The notes under the pieces are model-generated. The model was not told the origin of the DNA, made no database searches, and saw nothing but the letters and a program-made list of their open reading frames with translations. DNA of 56,661 nucleotides from Armatimonadota bacterium (lineage in GTDB: Bacteria; Armatimonadota; UBA5829): assembly GCA_039679645.1 (NCBI GenBank), contig JBDKUO010000059.1:1-56661 (forward strand), in the 5' to 3' direction. Shown in pieces: positions 16,443-27,200 of the stretch. Numbering within the stretch: the first letter of the stretch is position 1; each line of letters opens with the position of its first letter. The translations under genes and the position numbers were made by a program.

Positions 16443-17258
16443 TCACCGGCTACTGCGTCGAATGCGCTCAATGGTAATATATGACTTGTCGGGGTTGTAG
16501 CTGTCGTTAAAGTGACGCCAGGTGTATTCGCGCCTGCCGGTCAGAGGCTCGCCGATCACGATGCAATTCTTGTCCTTATGAAGCAGCACTACCACATGAC
16601 CCAGATTTCCCATATGCACGCCTAGAATACTGGGAACAGGAGCGGCCTTGATCGAGCGTAGCCTGTTATATGTCGATTCGTAGCCGCGCTTTCTTAGTGC
16701 TCGCATCATATACAAGTACTCAGTGCCGCTCCTGATAGTACCCGCCGCGCGCGCAAGCTCGGCCTCGGTGATCCTGCCTCCATGAAGACGCACCAGGGTT
16801 GCAGCGCATGCCGGCACGCATGTGTAGCCGCTTGTCTGCAGACAGATATCATCTTTCCACTTATCCTTTAGAGAAGAATAGTCTACAGAATCATAGAGCT
16901 GCTTCATGAATGGAGTCAATAGAAGCGTGAATGAGACCACACTCCAGATGATCAGTATACATCCATTGATCTTGTTCGGCCTCAGCTTATCGGAGGCAAA
17001 CATTATACCCGAAAGCGCTCCAACTAACCCTGACGAGACTTCAGCGCCTGGAAATGCATGGAATTCGTAGAACCAGTCGGCATAGGGAATGTAGAGAAGA
17101 TAGTTGCTCGCAAAAAGCACTGATGGAACCATCATTGCAAGCGAGAGCATAATCAGCACGGCTCGCGAAAATGGCGAATTGGCGCGAAAATACCACCATC
17201 TGAACAAAACAAATACGCATGCGCCCAATAGCAACGCGGGAATGAAGTTTGCTCTCAT
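16443..17258 (-). CDS. Membrane-anchored C39-like cysteine peptidase
   Basis: 271 residues. Four hydrophobic segments (about 5-20, 32-58, 75-90, 97-118) precede a C-terminal C39-like papain-fold domain (about 135-271). Visible active-site residues are Gln141 (oxyanion), Cys147 in SGYTCVPACAATL and His221 in GHVVVLLH; the third position is Glu237 (GEPLTG) where Asp is usual. C39 peptidases cleave leader peptides of exported peptides, often fused to ABC exporters. Here the peptidase is separate but starts two bases after the permease gene and is clearly in the same operon. Its substrate is unknown. Confidence 0.75.
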   Translation of the reverse strand: MRANFIPALLLGACVFVLFRWWYFRANSPFSRAVLIMLSLAMMVPSVLFASNYLLYIPYADWFYEFHAFPGAEVSSGLVGALSGIMFASDKLRPNKINGCILIIWSVVSFTLLLTPFMKQLYDSVDYSSLKDKWKDDICLQTSGYTCVPACAATLVRLHGGRITEAELARAAGTIRSGTEYLYMMRALRKRGYESTYNRLRSIKAAPVPSILGVHMGNLGHVVVLLHKDKNCIVIGEPLTGRREYTWRHFNDSYNPDKSYITIERIRRSSR

Positions 17259-17259
17259 G

Positions 17260-19791
17260 TTATCCTATATCCTTTGTCGCCCTGGCAAGCTCAATCTTGC
17301 GGATATAACGCAGTCCGGGAATCTGGGCTAACAGGACCGTTACCAGAATTCCGAAAACGGCAATCACGTATGTCTTAGTGAAGATCACCGGTTGAAGGCT
17401 GAATGACTCGCTGTCATACATGTGCACGAAAACGCCTGCAAGCCATGTACCGAACGGCAGCCCGATAATAAGCCCGCATACAAAAGCCAGCAAGTTCTCG
17501 ACGAGGATCATCACGGCTACGGACCCGACGCTTATTCCCACCGTGCGAAGAGTAGCTATCTCCCGCGTGCGCTCAATAACGTTCATCAGGGTAGAATTGA
17601 ACATAATAATCCCGGCAAGTGCTATAGAAAACGAGAGCATAATGTAGAAAAACACGCGCGACGACTTCATCATCTCAGTGATCTCGTCATATATCTCCTT
17701 AGTAACTACAACGGCAGCCACATCGTGCATGTTATAGAGCTTGTGTTTAATTACGCCCATATACTTCGGGTCAGCGTCTATTGCCACTGTATTTATCGCC
17801 TTGGGAGGCAGTTCCATCGCGCCGCCGTACCATCTTCTAGTCTGATCAATTGACGCATATGCGGAGTTGCCGACAGGCTCGTAGGCAATCGATTCTATCG
17901 GGACCAGGCGGTCCATATTGACCTCCAACAGCGACCGGCTGGGCTTGAGCACGGTGTCGCTGTAAGTTTCCAGGTTAAGCCAGCTCAAAGGATAGCCCAG
18001 CATCAGCGACTGCGAAAGAGAAGTATGTTGGTCGTCGGCTAGTTCGGCAAGCTCAGGCATGGTCTTTTCAGGCAGGGTCAGATGGACTCTTCCGCCTTTC
18101 CAGAGGCCGAGCCGGTTCGCAGTCGAACTAGCGAGCATAAGTCCGGTTCGCGGGATTGGGACGGACTTCATATTCGAGTCGGTCAAAGACAGCAGTCTAT
18201 CGCCGGGGCGCAGTCCGTAGATGAGGATTGTCTTTGAGATGTCCCCCTTCACCAGTTTCCCTGAAACGACCAGTGCAGGCTCTACCCGTCTTACGCCCTT
18301 CCAGGTCGCGATCCGGCTGATCTTCGACTCGCTCTGAGCGTTGAGGTAGGACGCCATTGCGCTGTAGTGCATGCTGTGTTTGAAATAGAAGTCTACTGCG
18401 GACACGCTGGAGTCGAGCATGGAGGCGGCGACCAGCACCAAAGTTAGCGCCGAGGCTACACCCGCTACAGTGGAAAACGTTCTACGCGGGTTTCTTATAA
18501 AATTGCGCATCGGCAGACGTGTCATAAGTGACAGAGATTGCAGGAACGGCAGGATATTCTCAACTATCGGCGTTCGGCCTCCTGCCGGAACCTCTATGCC
18601 TATCGCATCGGCGGGCGCGAGGTTTGCCGCATGAATCGCGGGCTGTATTCCAGCGATCAGCATGACCGCGCCGGTCATGATAAAGCCCGCTGCAACGATA
18701 CTCCAACGCGGGCTGGCATCGATATATGGCACCTGAATGAAGCTGGTGTAGTATCTGGTGGTCAGTATGCCGAGATAGTGACCGGCAAGGCTGCCTATCA
18801 GACCACTGGAAATGCCTATAATCAGCGAGAACTGTGCGTAGTGGATAGCTATGGCTGCCTTTGAAAAACCGACTGCGCGCAAAAAGCCGATCTGGCCGCG
18901 CTGGGCATGTACCATTCGTCCGAGCATGTTATATATGCTGAGGCTGGATATGGTGAGAAAGAGTATAGGAAAAAAGACAGCAAGCGCCTGTGTGCTCTGC
19001 AGATCCATCCGTAGAAACTCGACACTGGGCTGCTTTTCGCGAGGGACTACTTCATCTGCGCCGTAAGGCTTCATTATGTGCTCGGCAAGGCGCATGGCAG
19101 TGCGCCGATTGCCGCCGGAAGCCATGGTAATCTGGACATCGTTGATAGAGCCGTCCGTGCCGAAAAGCTCATCGACTGTGGCTGTGCGCGCCCACATCAC
19201 ACCGAATGTGCGGGAATTTGAAAAAGAGTCCTCACTGCTTCGGACGACGTAAATATACTCCGGGCTCTGGACGATCCCCGTGATCTTGAAATGAATCTTC
19301 TCGTCCATCACCACAATATTGATCGTATCGCCCGGCTTGTAGTGATGATACTGCGCGAACCCCGCCTCCATGAGCACTTCGTGGGAGTTTCCGGCTCGCG
19401 GGTAAGCGCCGGAGATCAGCTTAAGCTGGTTCATTGCAGGCTTGTCATAGTCAGGCAGGCCGATTATTCGCCCGATCACCTTCTTGCTTGGCGAAAGCGG
19501 CTGGTCTATCTCGATCTCCTGGACAGTGCGGCCCTGCACATCTCGCACACCGGGAATCCGCCTGAGGGTCTTTACTATGTCATCGGGAGCGCTCTGCATT
19601 TGAATACTGAAATCGGCCAGTTTAAGCTTTTCGTAGGAAAGCTCATACGATCTGCCAAGGTTTATAGAAAGCTCATAGCCCGTTCCGAAAAGTGTGATTC
19701 CGACCGCTGCAAGCAGCACGATACCAAGAAACATCCACGGCGAGGAGCGCAAATCACGCAGGAGCTTTAGGTTGAGCTTTGAGCCTACCAC
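17260..19791 (-). CDS. ABC transporter permease, FtsX/MacB type
   Basis: 843 residues. The layout is that of large duplicated FtsX permeases: a first helix (about 17-40), an extracytoplasmic MacB-PCD-like domain (about 45-260), three helices (about 265-385), then a second helix-domain-helix unit (about 425-840) ending in an FtsX domain (IMLSFSIALAGIIMFNSTLM, then TREIATLRTVG). Such permeases drive lipoprotein or peptide extrusion by mechanotransmission. The start is GTG 19791, overlapping the ATPase gene by seven bases. It works with the ATPase and HlyD-like adaptor encoded upstream. Confidence 0.9.
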   Translation of the reverse strand: MVGSKLNLKLLRDLRSSPWMFLGIVLLAAVGITLFGTGYELSINLGRSYELSYEKLKLADFSIQMQSAPDDIVKTLRRIPGVRDVQGRTVQEIEIDQPLSPSKKVIGRIIGLPDYDKPAMNQLKLISGAYPRAGNSHEVLMEAGFAQYHHYKPGDTINIVVMDEKIHFKITGIVQSPEYIYVVRSSEDSFSNSRTFGVMWARTATVDELFGTDGSINDVQITMASGGNRRTAMRLAEHIMKPYGADEVVPREKQPSVEFLRMDLQSTQALAVFFPILFLTISSLSIYNMLGRMVHAQRGQIGFLRAVGFSKAAIAIHYAQFSLIIGISSGLIGSLAGHYLGILTTRYYTSFIQVPYIDASPRWSIVAAGFIMTGAVMLIAGIQPAIHAANLAPADAIGIEVPAGGRTPIVENILPFLQSLSLMTRLPMRNFIRNPRRTFSTVAGVASALTLVLVAASMLDSSVSAVDFYFKHSMHYSAMASYLNAQSESKISRIATWKGVRRVEPALVVSGKLVKGDISKTILIYGLRPGDRLLSLTDSNMKSVPIPRTGLMLASSTANRLGLWKGGRVHLTLPEKTMPELAELADDQHTSLSQSLMLGYPLSWLNLETYSDTVLKPSRSLLEVNMDRLVPIESIAYEPVGNSAYASIDQTRRWYGGAMELPPKAINTVAIDADPKYMGVIKHKLYNMHDVAAVVVTKEIYDEITEMMKSSRVFFYIMLSFSIALAGIIMFNSTLMNVIERTREIATLRTVGISVGSVAVMILVENLLAFVCGLIIGLPFGTWLAGVFVHMYDSESFSLQPVIFTKTYVIAVFGILVTVLLAQIPGLRYIRKIELARATKDIG

Positions 19792-20507
19792 TGCAGTTCA
19801 CCGGGGTCCTGCGGAGTTTGATTAACTTGGACACTCGCGATCTCGCCGCTGCGCATTCGCACCACTCGGTTGGCTATAGGCGCGAGGGCGGAGTTGTGAG
19901 TGACCATAACGACAGTGATATTGCCGGATTTGGTTAGGTCGGATAAAACCTTGAGGACTTTGATGCCTGTCTCAAAATCCAAATTCCCAGTTGGCTCGTC
20001 CGCCAGCAGGATCACAGGACGCTTGACCAGCGCACGGGCTATTGCGACCCTCTGCTGTTCGCCGCCGGAGAGTTCGCTTGGAAAGTGATCGCCCCTGTCG
20101 CCCAGCCCCACCGACTCAAGGACTTCGGTCGAGCCTAGAGGATTATCAACTAACTCGGCCACCAGATCGACATTCTCGCGCGCGGTGAGGGTAGGAACCA
20201 GGTTAAAGAACTGAAACACGAACCCGACACTGTAGCGGCGATAATCGGTAAGCTCGTCGTCAGTCATCGAGGCCAAGTCCTGGCCCTCGAATATGACCCT
20301 GCCCTCGGTGGGTATGTCGATACCGCCTATGATGTTGAGCATGGTCGTCTTGCCAGACCCGCTTGGACCCAGCACTATCAAAAACTCGCCCTGCATCACA
20401 GAAAAGGTGGTCGGTTTGAGCGCGGGGACACTCACCTCGCCCATCTCGTATGTCTTGGCCGCGCAATCAAGTTGAAGTAGAGTTTCATTGATACTCACTG
20501 ATTCCAC
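19785..20507 (-). CDS. ABC transporter ATPase, LolD/MacB type
   Basis: 240 residues with every nucleotide-binding motif: Walker A in LGPSGSGKTTMLNIIGG, Q-loop in VFQFFNLVPTL, signature LSGGEQQRVAIARAL, Walker B ILLADEPTGNLD and the H-loop VMVTHNS. The FFNLVPTLTARENV region is typical of the LolD/MacB/FtsE class. The start is GTG 20507. It overlaps the permease gene, so they form one transporter. The adaptor gene lies upstream across a 279-base gap that holds a repeat element. Confidence 0.93.
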   Translation of the reverse strand: MESVSINETLLQLDCAAKTYEMGEVSVPALKPTTFSVMQGEFLIVLGPSGSGKTTMLNIIGGIDIPTEGRVIFEGQDLASMTDDELTDYRRYSVGFVFQFFNLVPTLTARENVDLVAELVDNPLGSTEVLESVGLGDRGDHFPSELSGGEQQRVAIARALVKRPVILLADEPTGNLDFETGIKVLKVLSDLTKSGNITVVMVTHNSALAPIANRVVRMRSGEIASVQVNQTPQDPGELQW

Positions 20508-20591
20508 CAGGTTTCTTAATCACTAAAAGACAGAATAAGGAGAAACATGGAAGTAAATTCTGGTTGCTGCCCATAAAAAGCATGTTGCTCT

Positions 20592-20766
20592 GTCATTCCG
20601 AGCCCCTAGTAGGGGTTGCCTACTTGTTTCGATTAGGAAAACATCTGTATGCGAACCGTTTGTTTGTCATCCGCACATAGACGTTTTCTTAGGAGGAGAA
20701 CCGGCAAGGAATCTGCTTTTTACAACGTTGGGTTCAAAGCAGATTCCTCACTACGCTCGGAATGAC
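20592..20766. repeat. Dispersed inverted-repeat element, copy B
   Basis: This is the fullest copy, 175 bases. It starts GTCATTCCGAG (20592-20602) and ends CTCGGAATGAC (20756-20766), exact terminal inverted repeats. A second perfect 12-bp pair, GGAATCTGCTTT (20708-20719) and AAAGCAGATTCC (20736-20747), lies inside. It has no coding content. It separates the HlyD-like gene from the ATPase gene in one transcription direction, so it may be transcribed and fold. Confidence 0.8.
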
Positions 20767-20786
20767 GGTGAGCGGGCACTCTGATC

Positions 20787-22208
20787 TCATTTTGTTTTTA
20801 CCTCAATACCATCGGAGAGTTTGTCTATATCCGTGACTGCCCGGTCGCCTTTTTTAAGTCCTGAAAGAATCTGGGTGGAATCGAAGTTGGACTGGCCGAC
20901 TTTCACTTCAACGCGGTGTGCCTTTTTGCCCTTGATCACATAGGCAATGTCCTTGTCGCCGTCGTGCATTACGGCATCATTCGGGACGAGAAGCGTGCGC
21001 CCGCCAGTCGGTATGGAGCCGTTGACATCTACCTCCATACCGGGTCGAAGTGAAACGCTCTTATCCTCGATACGTATCTTTGCGCGGACTATCTTTGCAC
21101 GCACTCGACCGACATCCTTCGACTCAGCAATTCGAGACACCATAATCACGCGACCGGGTATCTTTCGCCCGGGGTAGGCGTCCAGAGTGATATCGACTCT
21201 CTGGCCTAAAGCCACCGCGGCGGCGTCCTCTTCGTCGACCTCAGCCGTCACCCATATCTTATCCAGAGCAGAGACTGTGTAAATCGGGTCGAGAGGCATG
21301 GATGTCTCGCCGACCTCTTTATGCTTTCGCGCGACTATGCCTGTGACCGGGCTGGTGATGGTGGTAAATGATAGCTGAGACTGCGCATTTGCCAAAGCCG
21401 CGCGCGCCTCGGCTGCCCTGGCTCTGGCTGCCTGAACCTGGCGCTTACTTGCTGAAGCCCTATGCATTGAAGCCTGAGACTCTCGCAGAGCCGCTTCGGC
21501 TTCCCTGACCTGGGCGCGGGATGCGTCTATTGTCTCTTTTCTAGGGCCTGCTATTAGTCTATTGAGCTGCTGCTGGGCTGAATCGACTGCAGCTTGAGCG
21601 GCATCGTCACTTGCCTTGGCGCTGTCGCGCTCCTGCGCTGAGATTGCTCCGCCTTTAAGGAGTGTTTCGGCTCGCTGATATTTCTGCCTGGCGTCAGCCG
21701 CATTTGCTTTTGCTTGAGCAAGAGATGCTCGCTGTGCGGCAATATCTTCCGAACGCGAACCGGCTTCCAGATCGCGGAGGTTATGTCTGGCAGCATTAAG
21801 AGCGGCGCGGGCGCGGTCGACTGCGGCGTATAGCTGCCCTGAATCGGCCTGTGCCGAATCCACGGCTACTTCCACATCCTGACCGGCTGCGGCTGCGGCT
21901 GCCCGCGCGCTATCCACTGCCGCCAGCAGATCGCTGTCCTCAAGCTGGGCAAGAGGCTGGCCTTTGCGGACCTGATCGCCCTCCTGCACATAGAGCTTCA
22001 CTATTCTCGCCGTTACCCTGGGACTGATATCTGAAAGCTCACCCTCGACTACGCCGGTGCTCGAAAGGTTTAATGTCAAGACACCTTCGGTCACAGGAAC
22101 GGTTCTGACTTCCAGCGGCCTTGGTATAGCCGAATTGACGATCAGTGCCGCTACCGCGACCACGATAAGCACCCACCATGGGAATCTGCGTTTACGCCTG
22201 GATTTCAA
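20787..22208 (-). CDS. HlyD-family efflux/export adaptor (membrane fusion protein)
   Basis: 473 residues. A single N-terminal membrane helix (about 10-27) anchors it. Beta-barrel/lipoyl halves flank a long Ala/Gln/Arg-rich coiled-coil hairpin (about 95-275; DSARAAAAAAGQDVEVAVDS region). The lipoyl motif is seen as VKLYVQEGDQVRKGQPLAQLED and its partner as ITSPVTGIVARKHKEVG. It links an inner-membrane transporter to the envelope or outside. The start is TTG 22208 after GAGAGGG. It is first in the operon adaptor, ATPase, permease, C39 peptidase, which is MacA-MacB-like with split ATPase and permease. Confidence 0.9.
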   Translation of the reverse strand: MKSRRKRRFPWWVLIVVAVAALIVNSAIPRPLEVRTVPVTEGVLTLNLSSTGVVEGELSDISPRVTARIVKLYVQEGDQVRKGQPLAQLEDSDLLAAVDSARAAAAAAGQDVEVAVDSAQADSGQLYAAVDRARAALNAARHNLRDLEAGSRSEDIAAQRASLAQAKANAADARQKYQRAETLLKGGAISAQERDSAKASDDAAQAAVDSAQQQLNRLIAGPRKETIDASRAQVREAEAALRESQASMHRASASKRQVQAARARAAEARAALANAQSQLSFTTITSPVTGIVARKHKEVGETSMPLDPIYTVSALDKIWVTAEVDEEDAAAVALGQRVDITLDAYPGRKIPGRVIMVSRIAESKDVGRVRAKIVRAKIRIEDKSVSLRPGMEVDVNGSIPTGGRTLLVPNDAVMHDGDKDIAYVIKGKKAHRVEVKVGQSNFDSTQILSGLKKGDRAVTDIDKLSDGIEVKTK

Positions 22209-22280
22209 TGAAATGCGTCCCTCTCGGATTTATACTTCGTAATTAAACAAGAGGTTGCATAAGTCCTTTTTCGACATTTG

Positions 22281-24131
22281 TTATTCGGTTTTTAGTGGAC
22301 TGTATTTTGGAGTGGTTATACTTTCAATATTAATATTCTGCTCAACAAAGCTATATACAAACTGCTTATTGACATCATTCTTTGTGCCTTTTATCGCGAC
22401 GGAACTTTTTCCATCCCACCAGTTCAGATATTTTGCTGCATTTTGCTTCTGATCGCGGGGCAGGCTCGCAAGGTCAAGACCCTCTTTGGTATAGAGCGCA
22501 GCGCGTTGAGTGGAACTGACGGTCGCGTAAAAACGCAGAAACGACTTGTGCTGCTGCAACAACCACCTGAGAGTGTCCCCGCCCAGGATTTCATCTTTTG
22601 TGATATTCATCTTATACTGAGCAGACTCGCCGACAAGCACGGCCATTTCCGCCAGATCATCTATATCCAGTGTGCCGGTCGTCTTGAAATTATCGCGCCA
22701 CTTCACAAGCCATGCCTCGGGGATCTCCAGTGAACGTTTGCGGAACCAGTATCTGTCGCGAAGTTCGATAGTAGAGCCGCGCTTCCACCAGTTATAGGTG
22801 TTCACAATCTCCAGTCCTTGCAGTACCGCTTTTGCCGGTTGCTTGCCTGAGGACAAATCGTTAATTTCATCAGTAAAACAATCGGATACGACATTAAGCC
22901 CGGTGGCCTCGGCAAGCTTTTCGAGTTTCTCTTCAAAAAGCAGCGGATCTGCCCGATCTTTACCATTTTGAGAGAAATCCACCTCGCCGGGTATATCCAA
23001 GTCTTTTTCATGCTCCACGACAGGTTCGCCGAAGTTGACTTTTTTCATTTCATCAGGGTCCAGTTTCAAGTTAATGGAATATCCATTCTTGATATTGGTT
23101 GAGCCGACATCCATGGCGTCGGCCATTGCTCTTCCGAACGCGCTGCCGATGCTTGTGCTCGGATCAAAGATCGGAAAACCAAACTCGCTTTCACCTAAGT
23201 CATTTCCATCAGAATCGATCCTCATATATTTAAAGTCGATCTCACCAAGCATAAACCGAGAAAGAATATTACTAGCAACATTTTCACTATCGCTGTCGTA
23301 GGCAGGCTGCACACTTATCTCCTGCAGAATATCAGGATTGGACGAAAGATTATCCTCCGATACATCCGATATGCCTGGGGTCAGTCGTACAATACCTTTG
23401 GCTACGCCGAGCATGGCGCTGCGCGTCTCATCCGATGTGGTAGCAGCGCTTATATGCGTCACACTGCCGTCTATAAATGAATCAAGCATATCAGGCATAT
23501 TGCTGAATACCTCTCCCAGCGACGAAGCCATGCCCGATTTCGCCAAAGCATACATCATGGGGTCTTCTGCTTTCAGCTTTGCCATATCCGCATCCGAAAG
23601 ATCGGCCACACTCTTAAGTTCATCGGCTATTGCTTCGCGCTTTTGAGACTGTTCACGACGGAAGCGCTCCTCTTCACGATATGCCTGTGCCTCAGCGTTT
23701 ATCAGAGTGTTGCGGTCCATATAAAGCCGGTAGCTGTAGACGCCGCTGCTTTTTGTGCGCATCCAATCGAACTTCATTACCCGTGCGATCGACTGCATAA
23801 GGTTGGCAAGCGGCATTTCTTTAGCAAATATTATCATTTTACGGTCGCGTACTTGCCAGTCCTGCTCGCTTATGCCCGTATCGATCTTGACGCCGGTGTT
23901 TTCACTGATCTGCGAGATGATGGAACAGACAGTTTGGCGTTTTGCCTGAACACCGACTTTCTGTGCCAGGCGCTCGTCCGCCGTCCAGAATCCCTCTTTG
24001 ACGGAAGCTTTCGCCAATGCTTCGGGAGTGTTGGGGTCCATTGTGATCTTACCAACAGCGTCAGCCGATGTTGCGAGCGATATCAGTAGTGAGGAGATTA
24101 TAAGCAGAACAAACCCAGACCGACTCTTCAT
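22281..24131 (-). CDS. Secreted protein with STN-like domain, function unknown
   Basis: 616 residues from ATG 24131, six bases after AGGAGG. A signal peptide is clear (LLIISSLLISLATSADA). Residues about 55-125 resemble the secretin/TonB short N-terminal (STN) fold: CSIISQISENTGVKIDTGIS, then KMIIFAKEMPLANLMQSIARV. A charged coiled-coil stretch follows (about 135-180, EEERFRREQSQKREAIADEL). The C-terminal half has another STN-like piece (LEKLAEATGLNVVSD). It has no secretin pore domain, so it is not a secretin itself. Similar proteins accompany sigma factor loci in some environmental bacteria (my recollection, uncertain). Confidence 0.65.
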   Translation of the reverse strand: MKSRSGFVLLIISSLLISLATSADAVGKITMDPNTPEALAKASVKEGFWTADERLAQKVGVQAKRQTVCSIISQISENTGVKIDTGISEQDWQVRDRKMIIFAKEMPLANLMQSIARVMKFDWMRTKSSGVYSYRLYMDRNTLINAEAQAYREEERFRREQSQKREAIADELKSVADLSDADMAKLKAEDPMMYALAKSGMASSLGEVFSNMPDMLDSFIDGSVTHISAATTSDETRSAMLGVAKGIVRLTPGISDVSEDNLSSNPDILQEISVQPAYDSDSENVASNILSRFMLGEIDFKYMRIDSDGNDLGESEFGFPIFDPSTSIGSAFGRAMADAMDVGSTNIKNGYSINLKLDPDEMKKVNFGEPVVEHEKDLDIPGEVDFSQNGKDRADPLLFEEKLEKLAEATGLNVVSDCFTDEINDLSSGKQPAKAVLQGLEIVNTYNWWKRGSTIELRDRYWFRKRSLEIPEAWLVKWRDNFKTTGTLDIDDLAEMAVLVGESAQYKMNITKDEILGGDTLRWLLQQHKSFLRFYATVSSTQRAALYTKEGLDLASLPRDQKQNAAKYLNWWDGKSSVAIKGTKNDVNKQFVYSFVEQNINIESITTPKYSPLKTE

Positions 24132-24185
24132 CAAAAGCCTCCTTGCCTGTTTGACTGGTATTATACAACATGTTTTCTAAAAAGT

Positions 24186-24225
24186 TGACGCGCCAAAGAC
24201 AAGGAGAGATGACTTTGGCGCGTCA
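24186..24225 (-). terminator. Terminator of the 1116-residue surface protein gene
   Basis: TGACGCGCCAAAG (24186-24198) pairs perfectly with CTTTGGCGCGTCA (24213-24225). Read on the minus strand, the stem is followed by ACTTTTTAG, fitting an intrinsic terminator that separates this operon from the STN-like gene. Confidence 0.85.
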
Positions 24226-24237
24226 GCATCGAGGGGA

Positions 24238-27200
24238 TCACTTGACCAAAACTACCGTATCCTTGCCCGCTTTTACGGTCAATTTGGTCTTGACCTGCCA
24301 GAGATTGGCTTTATTTTTTACACTATAGTTAAAAGTATCCCTTAAGACCGCCTCAAGCAGATACGTGCCGGGCTTTATCGGAATAGCGAGGTCATCACCT
24401 GGCTTTGGAGCAATCTTACCGCCCCACTCCGGCCCATAATGACCGGCAAGCACGCTCTTGCCTGTAGCGGCATCGCTGATCGAGTACCCTATCCAGGCTC
24501 CACTCTTCTGCTCCTCACCCGGACGACGCCAATCCCGCTGTTTTTGCGTCCAGTCAAGCTTGGCAAATTTGCTGTTCTTCGGCACCTTAAAAACGATCCG
24601 CTGCCTGGCCTTCGGCACTTTGATCTGCACCTTGGCAGTCTTACCGGGTTTGATCTCCAGATCGGAGCAGACCTGAATATGGCGGCCATCGGACGGCTCT
24701 ATCCAGAGTTTGTATTTACCGGCAGGAAGTTGCGCCGGAACACCTGATTTGGCTGGATAGGCCACTGCAAAACTTTCGGATGTCATTACTGTTGAAACCC
24801 ATCTGTCCAAAAACTTACCGGAAAGTTGGTCGAGAATTTTGAGGTCGATAAACCCGGGCTTGCCTACAGACAGAGCCAGGTTGTCTATACTGCCGTCTTT
24901 AGTTATCTTAAGTGGAGCGCTGACATACTCCATCGAGCCGTAAGGCCCGCCGACGGTGACAAACACCTCGCCCTCCGATATTCCATCCAATGTGAATGTA
25001 CCGCCATCTCTTGTTTCACCATAGCTCTGGCAATTGACATATGTATTGGATGATGTCCAGGGATAATCATATGATTTGCCTGAAATTCGATTTGCCCAGC
25101 GCCTCGCCTGGACTTTTTTTCCTATAAGCGGCTGGCCTGTACCCGCATCTATTACACTTCCAGAAACTATCCCGCCGGGAAGCGCAATGTCAAACCTGTT
25201 CTCACCCGGCTTGAGATCAATCTTGGAATAGTCACTTCTGCTGCAACCATCAATCTGGCTTTCATACCAATTGACGGCGACAGCCCCGGTTTTTTGAAGG
25301 GCAAGATCATACTCACCCAGATCATTAGTCCCGCATGAGACTCTATCATCACCCTGGCTGGTCTCAACAGCGACGTTGGGCACCGGAATGCCGCGTCTTG
25401 TAGCTGTTCCATGCAGCTTCACCGGACGGGGTATATTATCAATATCCAAAACCATGTTCTGACCGTCCGCCAGGCTCACCGGCATGAAAGTAGAGTGTCT
25501 GCCGATCGTCACTTGCAGCCGGTATCTGACGGGCATGAGGTTTTTGTATATGGCCTTTCCATTCTCAGATTGATCCGCCGTCTGGAAAGTATCGTCCATA
25601 GCCGACAGATATATATAGTTTGACTCTCCTCCAAGGCCATCTGCTCTTACTTCCAGAGTCGCAGCCTTAGTAAGTGTGACATTGACCGGTTTTGTAACAT
25701 CCACATTCTTCAACACTGATTTAGCAAAGCCGTCCTTTTCAACTATCACAACAGCCACGTGGGACAGAGCGCTGTCCATACGAAACTTCCCATCGGCGTC
25801 GGTGACAGCCGTAAGCCTGGGAGAGCCTTGGGTTATGGATGTGGAATATGTCTCAAGAGAATCGTTTTGAGCAATTGTGACATTTGCACCTGCAATGTCT
25901 TTGCCCGCTGAGTCGACAACTTTACCTATAATCGGCGATGCTTTTTGCAGCTTGAAAACGTTTGAGTAATCGACATTGGGCCACTCGGTCGTTTTTATGG
26001 TTTTCTCTTCAGCCAGGTAACCCTTTGCGGAAACAACCACATTGTAACCGGTCTCGTAGAACCTGTTTTCATCGATCTGCACTTTGAACGTGCCGTCTGG
26101 AGTATCAAAGACAGAGTTATCGAGATAGCTCGTTTCCCATTTCGCTGTGAAGCCGTGTATTGGCACTCCGGTTGCGGCATCCACAACTTTGCCAGCGATC
26201 ATCGGCTTGCCGTGCATTACTATGACATTGTCATCTGAGTCGACGCAGATGGGAGTGCTATCCGGCGCAGTGTGGTTCTCTTCCCACATACCCAATACCA
26301 CACCATCGGCAGGCAGGTCTTTGAGGCTGAACTCGCCATATGCATCAGTCCTGATGTTCGATTCCAGCCAACGATAAATATCCGCGCCTATTACGTGATT
26401 TGTGTCATACAACCTTCCGAGAACGGGGGTCTTTGCATTAACGCTGATGCCGACATTGGGGATCGGCTTGCCGGAAGCATCAACTATTTTGCCCTTTGCA
26501 AAGTGAGGCTTGCCCAGTACGGCGTCCAGTTTCTGATCTTTATCAGCTTCCACAGACAGGAAGGCAGGAGCATAACCCTTGCACTGCACCAGGATCATAT
26601 CCGCTCTTGGGCTGGCATTATCTATTCTGTAATTGCCGTCAGCATCAGTTGCAGTTGTTTTTTTGTTGCCTGCACAGGTGCTTGTTCCAAAAGAAATGGC
26701 AGCGCCGGGTATGGGCGATCCGTTTGAATCCGTCACTCTGCCGGTGATATTCCTAAATATTGTTCGCTTGATGGAGAAATCGAGTGTTATCTCTTTGCTC
26801 CCTGTCGCAAACTGGGCTGTCTTTGGAATTGAACTGGAATAGCTGTCTGCTGAAACATACACTGTAGAATCTGCAGATGTATCCACATCGCGCAGTTCAT
26901 AGAGGCCGTCGGCAGCAGTCTTGGCACATACTCCATACACCTGATCCTGCACAGCCCGAACCTCTACGCCCTGAATAGGCTCGCCTTTTTCGTCAGTCAC
27001 CCTGCCGCGGATAACTCCCCCAGGCTTCAAGGCGACTCTGAAAGCCATGCTGTCTTTACCTTCGGCGCTAAAGTTGGTGCGGGTCGTCACATAGCCGCTT
27101 TTGCTCACTTCCAACTGCAGGCCCGCAACAGGCAGCACACGCAGCTTAAAGGTGCCGCTGCTTTCGGACTTGGTCTCGGCGCCGTATGCCATATAGACAC

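Noticed and set aside
20508-20786. Coding gene in the gap between the ATPase and HlyD-like genes
   Set aside because: No frame with start, ribosome-binding site and protein-like composition; the gap is mostly repeat copy B.
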